From an uncultured Bacteroidales bacterium (GTDB lineage: Bacteria; Bacteroidota; Bacteroidia; Bacteroidales; UBA932): a stretch of DNA of 64,000 nucleotides. A program made the position numbers and the translations under genes. The DNA is taken from positions 186,001 through 250,000 of the forward strand of contig CALVDE010000002.1 of the NCBI GenBank assembly GCA_944326265.1. The letters run 5' to 3'. The stretch's first letter is position 1. Every line of letters begins with the position of its first letter. This document shows positions 26,406-33,157 of this stretch, piece by piece. The notes beneath the pieces were generated by a model, which did no database searches, had not been told where the DNA came from, and saw only the letters and a list, made by a program, of their open reading frames with translations.

Positions 26406-27398
26406 ATGAAATCCATTCTCGGCATAGGCAACGCCCTGACCGACATACTGGCGGTACTCCCTGACGACAGCCTCCTCAGGGAGTTCCACCTTCCCAAAGG
26501 CAGTATGCAGCATGTCGACAAAGAGACCGGCAACAAGATCTGGAAAGTACTCAAGGCCATGGGTGCCCAGTATGTGGCCGGCGGTGCGGCCGGAAACACT
26601 ATCACAGGAACAGCCGTATTCGGAATGCCCTCAGGCTTCATAGGAAAGGTGGGGAATGACGAGATCGGCGCGCTGTACCGCTCTGACCAGGAACGCAACG
26701 GTATCAGATCCAATCTCCTGATCGGAAAAGAGGACTCCGGAAGGGCATCGGTGTTCATCACACCGCCCAACGCCGAAAGAACATTCGCGACTTACCTGGG
26801 CGCGGCACTGGAACTGTGCCCCGAAGACCTGAAGCCGGAGTATTTCCGAGGATACGACTACTTCTTCATCGAAGGATATCTGGTACAGAACCAGCAGCTG
26901 CTCAGGCAGGCTGTAAGACTGGCAAAGGATGCCGGCTGCTACATAGCCATAGACATGGCCTCCTACAACGTTGTGGAGTCCAATGACACCTTCCTCCACG
27001 ACATCGTGCAGCAGTACGTGGACATAGTCTTCGCCAACGAGACCGAAGCCGGGAGCTTCACCCGGCACAACCCACGCGAGGCGGTGGACATCATAGCCGG
27101 CATGTGCGACATCGCTGTCGTCAAGATAGGCGCAAAAGGCTCCTACATCAAGAGCGGAGAGGAGTTCCATCATGTAGAGGCCTGCCCGGCGGATGTCAGG
27201 GATGCCACTGGAGCCGGAGACCTGTATGCCGCAGGATTTCTCTATGCCCACGCCCTGGGAATGCCTCTGGACGTATGCGGCAAAGTAGGCTCCATCACGG
27301 CTGGCAAAGTGGTGGAGGTCATAGGGCCCAAGATAGACATTCCCCGCTGGAAAGCGGCGAAGAAAGATATCCGGGCCCTTATCGCGGAGAATATCTGA
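26406..27398 (+). CDS. PfkB-family carbohydrate/nucleoside kinase
   Basis: A 330-residue ribokinase-fold enzyme. The N-terminal signature GGAAGNTITG and C-terminal DATGAGDLYAAGFLY with the catalytic Asp are intact, and DGG-like substrate contacts are consistent with sugar or nucleoside kinases. The best general label is adenosine-kinase-like or ribokinase-like; the substrate cannot be assigned. It follows the S9 peptidase by 11 bp. Its stop codon abuts the stop of the convergent nadC-nadA gene with no base between them. Confidence 0.88.
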   Translation: MKSILGIGNALTDILAVLPDDSLLREFHLPKGSMQHVDKETGNKIWKVLKAMGAQYVAGGAAGNTITGTAVFGMPSGFIGKVGNDEIGALYRSDQERNGIRSNLLIGKEDSGRASVFITPPNAERTFATYLGAALELCPEDLKPEYFRGYDYFFIEGYLVQNQQLLRQAVRLAKDAGCYIAIDMASYNVVESNDTFLHDIVQQYVDIVFANETEAGSFTRHNPREAVDIIAGMCDIAVVKIGAKGSYIKSGEEFHHVEACPADVRDATGAGDLYAAGFLYAHALGMPLDVCGKVGSITAGKVVEVIGPKIDIPRWKAAKKDIRALIAENI

Positions 27399-29183
27399 TT
27401 ACATCTCCAGCATCCTGCGGACAGGAGCCTGGGCTTTTTCCGCAGTCTGAGGGTCAACAGTCACCACCTTACGGTCACTCTGATGCAGAAGTGTCTCGAA
27501 CAGACTCAGCAGAGTGACTTTTTTCATATCCTCACAGACAAGGCCGTCCGAGAGCGGGATGAGTTCCTTTCCAGGTGCCTCCTGCCGCAGACGGTGCATG
27601 ACTCCCAGTTCAGTCGCTATTACAAACTGATTCCTGTCCGACTCCTTGACATGGCGTATGATACCCGAAGTCGAATAGAAGAAGCAACGGGGATTGCCCG
27701 TAATCTTCGGATCCGACGAGCAGGCGGCTTCAGGATGGATAAGTATCTCAGCCTCCGGATAATGTCTCAGAGCCTCCACCACCACCTTGGAAGTAATACG
27801 GTCATGGACATGGCAGCAGCTCTTCCAGAGTTCCATCTTCAACCCGGCTGTGGAATTGATATAGCCGCCCAGATTGCGGTCCGGGGCAAAAAGCACCGGC
27901 CTGTCCTGAGCTGAGGCTGCCACGGTCCGGGCCACTTTCACCGCATTGGCCGAAGTACAGCAGATGTCGGTGTGCGCCTTGGTATCGGCTGTAGTGTTGA
28001 CATACGATATAACCACCCCGTCCTTATGATGCTTCCTCCACGCCTCGAGATCCTTTCCTGTAATGCCGTCGGCCAGCGAGCACCCGGCATCTGGGACAGG
28101 CAGCAGCACCTTCTTGCCCGGCGCGAGCACAGCCGCTGTCTCTGCCATGAACCTTACGCCGCAGAACACTATCATGTCCGCATCCGATGCAGCGGCCTTA
28201 CGGGACAGTTCCAGAGAGTCACCCACAAAGTCCGCGACATCCTGAACCTCAGCGGGCACATAGTAATGAGCCAGCACTATGGCATTGTGCTTTTTTTTCA
28301 GTTCATTTATCGCCTTTACAAGGTATTCCGGAGTCAGCTGGATATTCATGCTGATATCCAAAGCCTTGACTGTATGAGTCAAAGCACCCACGCTTATGAA
28401 GTCCACTCCCGTCTGCGCCACTTCCTTCAGGCGGGCCAGAGTCATGTTTCCCGAAGCCTCTGTCTTGGCCCTGCCACCGATAACGTTCACAGCATCCCGC
28501 ATGGCTTCAGTGGACATATTATCCAGCATGATGATGTCCGCCCTTGCCTCCAGAGCCTCCCTCACCTCGTCCATGTTGGTGGCCTCTACCTCTATCTGAA
28601 TACCGGCAGGGACCTTAGACCGCACCTGCTCCACTGCCTGGGCTATCGAACCTGCCATCTTGATGTGGTTGTCCTTGATCATGGCCATGTCATACAGGCC
28701 CATGCGGTGATTGGTGCCGCCACCGTCGCGCACGGCCATCTTGTCCGTCACCCTCATGCCCGGAGCCGTCTTGCGGGTATCCAGGAGCCTGGTATGAGTC
28801 CCTTTCAACTCAGCCACATACCTGGCGGTCTCCGTAGCGATGCCCGACATCCTCTGGAAGAAATTAAGGGCCGTCCTCTCCGCCTTCAGCAGCGCGGGAT
28901 AACTGCCCTCCACACGGAGAATCACATCCCCCTTGCGCACCCTGTCCCCGTCATGAAGCACAGGCTTGAATACTATGTCCTTCTGAAACTTGCGGAAGAC
29001 CTTCTCCACCACCGGAAGTCCCGATATCACCCCGTCCGCCTTGGCTGTCATCGTCGCCACTGCCGACGTTGATTCGGGGATGATCGAGTCCGTAGTCACG
29101 TCACCCGTTGCTGTATCCTCGTCTATCGCAAGGTCTATTATCCTGTCCACCAGTTCTTCCCGGCGTTTCTGCTCATCTGTCAT
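27399..29183 (-). CDS. Bifunctional NadC-NadA fusion: quinolinate phosphoribosyltransferase + quinolinate synthase
   Basis: One uninterrupted 594-residue frame. Residues about 1-281 are NadC: LLDTRKTAPGMR, DGGGTNHRMGLYDMAMIKDNH, EVEATNMDE, IIMLDNMS and GNMT. After a short junction near QLTPEYLVKAI, residues about 285-594 are NadA: IVLAHYYVPAEVQDVADFVG, then the three expected 4Fe-4S cysteines in FCGVRFMAE, LWKSCCHVHD and CEDMKKVTL. It would make quinolinate and convert it to nicotinate mononucleotide on one polypeptide. It follows nadB by 20 bp, so the whole de novo aspartate-to-NaMN route lies in two genes. Fusion is unusual: NadA and NadC are normally separate. Confidence 0.93.
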   Translation of the reverse strand: MTDEQKRREELVDRIIDLAIDEDTATGDVTTDSIIPESTSAVATMTAKADGVISGLPVVEKVFRKFQKDIVFKPVLHDGDRVRKGDVILRVEGSYPALLKAERTALNFFQRMSGIATETARYVAELKGTHTRLLDTRKTAPGMRVTDKMAVRDGGGTNHRMGLYDMAMIKDNHIKMAGSIAQAVEQVRSKVPAGIQIEVEATNMDEVREALEARADIIMLDNMSTEAMRDAVNVIGGRAKTEASGNMTLARLKEVAQTGVDFISVGALTHTVKALDISMNIQLTPEYLVKAINELKKKHNAIVLAHYYVPAEVQDVADFVGDSLELSRKAAASDADMIVFCGVRFMAETAAVLAPGKKVLLPVPDAGCSLADGITGKDLEAWRKHHKDGVVISYVNTTADTKAHTDICCTSANAVKVARTVAASAQDRPVLFAPDRNLGGYINSTAGLKMELWKSCCHVHDRITSKVVVEALRHYPEAEILIHPEAACSSDPKITGNPRCFFYSTSGIIRHVKESDRNQFVIATELGVMHRLRQEAPGKELIPLSDGLVCEDMKKVTLLSLFETLLHQSDRKVVTVDPQTAEKAQAPVRRMLEM

Positions 29184-29203
29184 ATTCTATTGTAGTTTAA
29201 ATG

Positions 29204-30766
29204 TTATTCCTCATTGACCTTTTTTGTGGTCAGTTTTTCTCCGATGCGCTGCACCGTGTGGACTGCGAACTCCTCTTTCAGGAGCGGATAATCCTCACGG
29301 TAGTGGCCGCCTCGGCTCTCCCTGCGGAAACGCGCCCCGGTCATTATCAGCCGGGCCACCGTCAACAGCTTGCGGGATGCCTCGTCGTAGTACTCGTGCT
29401 TCTCCTCTCCCAGCTCACGCAGTTCCTTCTTCACCAGATTGAGGCCAGTGGAGAGCAGCAGCTCCGAACGGATGATGCCGGAGCAATTGTTCATCATGTG
29501 GGCAATCTGCCTTTTCAGCGCATAGTACCGCTCCGCCTGAGACTCATCCTTACGGTAGAGCTTCTCAAAATGCGGGACAGCGTCTATCGGACCGTACTCA
29601 GCGGAGGACTCTATGGCCCTGCGTCCGAATACCAGACACTCTATCAGAGAGTTGGACGCCAGCCTGTTTGCTCCCATGATACCGGTCGAGGCTATCTCTC
29701 CGCAGACATACAGCCTCCGGATATCCGTGCGCCCGCACAGGTCAGAGGCCACGCCGCCTACAGTATAATGCGCGGCAGGAGCCACTGGAATCCAGTCGGT
29801 CAGGTCATAGCCGTACTCAGCGCACTTGGCCAGGATATTGGGGAAACGGCTGCGTATCTTGTCCGGATTGAGATGCTTCAGGGACAGCACCACGTATGGT
29901 CTGTCGTCCAGAGCCATCTGCTTGAATATAGAGCGGGCGACAATATCCCTGGGAGCCAGTTCAGCCAGCTCGTGTATCGGCAGCATGAAACGCTTGCCGG
30001 CCTTGTCCAGCAGATAGGCTCCCTCACCGCGCACTGCCTCGCTGATGAGAAACGCCTTGGGACTGTCCTCGATATAGAGCGATGTCGGATGGAACTGGAT
30101 GAACTCCATGTCGATGATACGGCATCCGGCCTTGTAAGCCATGGCGATACCGTCTCCGATGGTGGTCTCCGGGTTTGTAGTCCTTGTATATATGGCGGAT
30201 GTGCCGCCTGAAGTCAGGAATGTATGCTCGGCGTAGACAAGCTCCTCACACCCCTTATCCTCGTCCCAGCAGCGGACACCATAACAGACTCCGTCCGCTA
30301 TAAGGAAATCGATAACCGACATGTTCTCCCGGATAGTGATATTCGGGTCGGACTGCACCTTCGATATAAGGAACTCCGTGATGTACCGGCCGGTGGAGTC
30401 GCCTCCCGCATGAAGTATGCGCTTGCGGTGATGCCCGCCCTCCAGACCGAGCGAGAGTTTGCCGTTCTCGGTGTCGAACTTCATGCCCTCGCCGATTATC
30501 TCCTTGATACGCTGCGGGCCTTCCTGCACCAGCACTTCCACGGCCTTGTTCTCGCACAGGCCGCGTCCTGCTATAACGGTATCGGTAAAATGAATCTCAG
30601 GATTATCCTCGATGTCCGTCACGGCGGCTATACCGCCCTGGGCATTATATGAGTTGCTGTCCCTGATCGCCTTTTTAGTGACAACCAGGACAGGCCCGTA
30701 AGCCGACGCCTTATGAGCGGCGTACAATCCGGCCAGTCCGGAGCCTATGACCAAATATTTCCACAT
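29204..30766 (-). CDS. nadB: L-aspartate oxidase
   Basis: A 520-residue FAD enzyme oxidising L-aspartate to iminoaspartate for quinolinate synthesis. N-terminal dinucleotide site GSGLAGLYAAHKA; substrate/FAD segments SYNAQGGIAAV, LEGGHHRKRILHAGGDSTG, EFIQFHPTSL, SEAVRGEGAYL, GGVASDLCGRTDIRRLYVCGE and GANRLASNSLIE; then a C-terminal helical domain. In anaerobes the FAD is reoxidised by fumarate or another acceptor. First gene of the nadB-nadC::nadA operon, with a perfect -7 box upstream. Confidence 0.96.
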   Translation of the reverse strand: MWKYLVIGSGLAGLYAAHKASAYGPVLVVTKKAIRDSNSYNAQGGIAAVTDIEDNPEIHFTDTVIAGRGLCENKAVEVLVQEGPQRIKEIIGEGMKFDTENGKLSLGLEGGHHRKRILHAGGDSTGRYITEFLISKVQSDPNITIRENMSVIDFLIADGVCYGVRCWDEDKGCEELVYAEHTFLTSGGTSAIYTRTTNPETTIGDGIAMAYKAGCRIIDMEFIQFHPTSLYIEDSPKAFLISEAVRGEGAYLLDKAGKRFMLPIHELAELAPRDIVARSIFKQMALDDRPYVVLSLKHLNPDKIRSRFPNILAKCAEYGYDLTDWIPVAPAAHYTVGGVASDLCGRTDIRRLYVCGEIASTGIMGANRLASNSLIECLVFGRRAIESSAEYGPIDAVPHFEKLYRKDESQAERYYALKRQIAHMMNNCSGIIRSELLLSTGLNLVKKELRELGEEKHEYYDEASRKLLTVARLIMTGARFRRESRGGHYREDYPLLKEEFAVHTVQRIGEKLTTKKVNEE

Positions 30767-30784
30767 CTGACAAGTAAAATTTTA

Positions 30785-30792
30785 CAAATTTA
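30785..30792 (-). promoter_or_regulatory. -7 box of the nadB operon
   Basis: Minus-strand TAAATTTG, perfect TAnnTTTG, 18 nt before the nadB start; the -33 is poorly matched. Confidence 0.55.
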
Positions 30793-30810
30793 GCAAAATT
30801 GCCGCAACTC

Positions 30811-31224
30811 CTAAAACAAGAGTGCCCTGGAACCGTCAGCATTCTCGGAGATGCACACCTTCAGCGCATCGTCGGGAAGTATCTGCTCTATCTTCTCGGG
30901 CCACTCCATAAAGCACAGCTCTCCACTGTCCATATACTCCTCATAACCGATATCAAGGGCTTCTGATATTTTTTCAATTCTATAAAAATCAAAATGATAC
31001 ACTGGCCGGCCATCTCCTGTAAGGTATTCGTTGACGATGGTGAAAGTAGGACTTGCCACCTCGTCCTCAACTCCAAGAACACGGCAAACGGCTGATATGA
31101 AAGTCGTCTTGCCGGCACCCATCGAGCCGTAAAACGCATATACCGAGACTCCTTCGGTCTGTCTCAGAAACTCCCTGGCAGCTCTGTCCAAGTCTCCTGT
31201 GCCATTTATCACAATCTTACCCAT
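30811..31224 (-). CDS. tsaE: tRNA threonylcarbamoyladenosine biosynthesis ATPase TsaE
   Basis: A 137-residue P-loop protein. Walker A is YGSMGAGKTTF, with ASPTFTIVNEY and HFDFYRIE downstream as in TsaE/YjeE, and the C-terminal LCFMEWPEKIE. It works with TsaB and TsaD to make t6A37 in ANN-decoding tRNAs. Its promoter lies at 31246-31253, immediately beside the left boundary of the AT-rich insert. Confidence 0.95.
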   Translation of the reverse strand: MGKIVINGTGDLDRAAREFLRQTEGVSVYAFYGSMGAGKTTFISAVCRVLGVEDEVASPTFTIVNEYLTGDGRPVYHFDFYRIEKISEALDIGYEEYMDSGELCFMEWPEKIEQILPDDALKVCISENADGSRALLF

Positions 31225-31245
31225 AACTTACTGTTCAATATCGTA

Positions 31246-31253
31246 CAAAGTTA
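31246..31253 (-). promoter_or_regulatory. -7 box of tsaE
   Basis: Minus-strand TAACTTTG, perfect TAnnTTTG, 21 nt before the start codon; the insert boundary repeat begins 28 bp further upstream. Confidence 0.6.
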
Positions 31254-31280
31254 TGCTTTTTTTCTTCCGGATATAGCCTG

Positions 31281-31292
31281 AGCTCATTAATT
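31281..31292 (+). repeat. 12-bp direct repeat, copy 1 (left edge of AT-rich insert)
   Basis: AGCTCATTAATT, identical to 33146-33157. It lies just upstream of the tsaE promoter. Confidence 0.75.
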
Positions 31293-31299
31293 ATGCTGT

Positions 31300-32079
31300 T
31301 TATAAAAAACTGCTTTTCAATTGCTCGAGAACCTGTTCTCCGGTAATGTTACGCAAGCCGGCTGATTTGAAAAAATCATGGCCGGGAAGTTCATCCTTTA
31401 CTTCATCACAGAAATGTGACACATCCTTTTTTAATGTCTGCGGCACATTCTCAAACCTGTCGGAAGGCGCGAGCATGGCTGCAAGTCTGAGCACATCTTT
31501 TTTGTGTTTCTGTATATGCCTGCCATCCACTTGGCCGCCTTGTGCCTTTCTCTCTGACATTTCAAGAAATGCCTTGCATTTTAAGCAGATAAGACTCTCT
31601 ATATTTGCAATATGAACCCCGTCTTCAACATGACTGTGTCTTATTGTGAAATTGTAATAGTCGTCATCCATGAGTATAGCCGAAAGACTTGACAGGTCAT
31701 CATCTGTCGGGATGGGGGTTATGCGCGTATCTTCAGGAAAGTCCAACAATCCTATATTACGCGAAAAAAGCTCTATCTGATATGGAAACTCCATATTTGC
31801 CGGTTTCATAAACCGATAATACTCATGCCTGCGCTGATTGCCTTCACTCGTTCCTATATTGCGTTGCCCGTATCCTGCGGCTTTCACCAGCTCCCAAAAC
31901 CGGGCGACAAATTCATGTGAAAGTACTTCAACTATCAGAATGATGTCGATGTCTTTAGTTGCTCTAGGAATCTGTGCATACAACTCCTCGTGAATTTCAC
32001 ATGCAGTACCGCCTATTACGACATAACAATCCTCAAATCCTTCAAAGAACTTCTTGAATTTCTCAATACCTTTTACCAT
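31300..32079 (-). CDS. AbiEii-like nucleotidyltransferase (putative toxin)
   Basis: A 259-residue protein with a nucleotidyltransferase-beta fold signature: VVIGGTACEIH (G23-G24-T25) and RATKDIDIIL with the paired acidic residues D43 and D45. A Lys- and Glu-rich helical region follows (about 170-230). Its start overlaps the end of the upstream winged-helix gene by 7 bp. Order (regulator first, transferase second) and overlap match AbiE-type type IV toxin-antitoxin systems, in which the nucleotidyltransferase is the toxin. The alternative is a DUF6036-like or minimal nucleotidyltransferase of other function. AT-rich codon use marks it as foreign to its surroundings. Confidence 0.6.
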   Translation of the reverse strand: MVKGIEKFKKFFEGFEDCYVVIGGTACEIHEELYAQIPRATKDIDIILIVEVLSHEFVARFWELVKAAGYGQRNIGTSEGNQRRHEYYRFMKPANMEFPYQIELFSRNIGLLDFPEDTRITPIPTDDDLSSLSAILMDDDYYNFTIRHSHVEDGVHIANIESLICLKCKAFLEMSERKAQGGQVDGRHIQKHKKDVLRLAAMLAPSDRFENVPQTLKKDVSHFCDEVKDELPGHDFFKSAGLRNITGEQVLEQLKSSFL

Positions 32080-33044
32080 TTCATGTCGTTTATAAGATTA
32101 TCCAATTCTATTTTAATGCGATCATCTTCGTTGTCTTTTAATGACAAATACAATGACAGCCTGTCAACGGTTCCAGTACGGCTCAATAGTTTCGGGTCAT
32201 ATTTCCATACCTCAATACGGAATGTACCATATTCATTGTCAAAGGGAATATCCGATCGTTGTACATCAGTCTTGCCTACAGCATACATGTCCATATCCTC
32301 CTCATTAATCATTGTATATTCCGACAGAGCATTTATGCCGCATTTAAGACTCTCATCGGGAACAGAGTCGGAAAATAATGTTTTTTCAACCGGAGAGACA
32401 AATAAGGGCGAAGCCTTCTCCCAAAGTTCTTTTCCGCAGTAACTCAATCTTACCTCTTTTGTCTTTCCTCCTTCAAGCGAGATCAGACCGTTTTTGTTCA
32501 ACCAACGTAAAGAACGGTTGACGGTTGCATATGAGACTTGAAAGATTTTCATCAGTTCCTTTGCCCCGCACCCGTCGATGGAAGTCACCTCCAAATGATA
32601 AAGCAGCAAGCATTGCGCTATGGAAGGTATGATTTCCTTTATATCAGACCCTTTGGTTCTTGCTTTTTTAAGGTCAATCAAAAGCGACGGAATGAACATC
32701 TGCTTCTTCGGAATGATAAAATTCAATTTCTGCGCCGTCAATCTACCTATATTGTAGGATGCAATGCTCTCCGCCACAAGTATGACGGGGCTTCCGCATC
32801 TGCTTTCTATCAGATTGAATGTCCGTTTCAACAAAGCCGGGGATATGACATTTCCGTCATTAGTCAAGGCAAATATTACCGTGCAGCCGAATAATACTCC
32901 TTTGTAAAGTTTGAAATTCCGGGCTACTGCAATAGGCATCGTATCCGATAGCCGTTTCTCTAACGGAGAAAGAGAAACCTTTTCATTCAATACAGAGTAA
33001 ATATATGCTGCTGTCTCTTTTATACAATCATTATTTTTGCACAT
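32073..33044 (-). CDS. Winged-helix regulator paired with the nucleotidyltransferase (AbiEi-like role proposed)
   Basis: A 323-residue protein if started at ATG 33044; the frame is open to an ATG at 33131 (352 aa). The N-terminal half (about 1-150) is of no family I recognise. Residues about 155-235 form a winged helix (LMKIFQVSYATVNRSLRWL, KNGLISLEGGKTKEVRLS). The C-terminal part (about 250-323) is acidic and may bind the partner. The start codon lies inside a perfect 27-bp inverted repeat, suggesting autorepression or translational control. The gene overlaps the nucleotidyltransferase gene by 7 bp. A classical MarR-type regulator is the alternative. Confidence 0.6.
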   Translation of the reverse strand: MCKNNDCIKETAAYIYSVLNEKVSLSPLEKRLSDTMPIAVARNFKLYKGVLFGCTVIFALTNDGNVISPALLKRTFNLIESRCGSPVILVAESIASYNIGRLTAQKLNFIIPKKQMFIPSLLIDLKKARTKGSDIKEIIPSIAQCLLLYHLEVTSIDGCGAKELMKIFQVSYATVNRSLRWLNKNGLISLEGGKTKEVRLSYCGKELWEKASPLFVSPVEKTLFSDSVPDESLKCGINALSEYTMINEEDMDMYAVGKTDVQRSDIPFDNEYGTFRIEVWKYDPKLLSRTGTVDRLSLYLSLKDNEDDRIKIELDNLINDMKW

Positions 33045-33085
33045 AATCTCATGGCTTGGATTATGTGCAAAAATAATGATTGTAT
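33022..33085. promoter_or_regulatory. Perfect 27-bp inverted repeat over the regulator start
   Basis: Arms 33022-33048 and 33059-33085 are exact reverse complements; the 10-nt centre is 33049-33058. The ATG at 33044 (minus strand) lies in one arm, so a transcript starting upstream would fold its start codon into a 27-bp stem. Confidence 0.85.
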
Positions 33086-33097
33086 TTTGAAATACAA
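33080..33097. promoter_or_regulatory. Operator-like 8-bp palindrome upstream of the regulator
   Basis: TTGTATTT TG AAATACAA is a perfect inverted repeat with a 2-nt centre, overlapping the outer end of the 27-bp repeat. It is a plausible protein-binding site. Confidence 0.55.
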
Positions 33098-33145
33098 AAG
33101 GATAGACGCTTTTACTACATTGATTTAACATCTACTCTTAATAAC

Positions 33146-33157
33146 AGCTCATTAATT
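33146..33157 (+). repeat. 12-bp direct repeat, copy 2 (right edge of AT-rich insert)
   Basis: AGCTCATTAATT, identical to 31281-31292; includes the yifB stop codon (33152-33154 on the minus strand). Confidence 0.75.

Larger units (their letters stand above)
31281..33157. mobile_element. Small AT-rich genomic insert carrying an AbiE-like gene pair
   Basis: The segment is bounded by exact 12-bp direct repeats and is visibly richer in A/T (many AAA, AAT, ATA and TTT codons) than the GC-richer genes on both sides. It holds only the regulator and nucleotidyltransferase genes; no integrase or transposase is present. The right repeat contains the yifB stop codon, as expected if insertion occurred at the 3' end of that gene and rebuilt it. 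Acquisition by transfer is inference. Confidence 0.55.
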
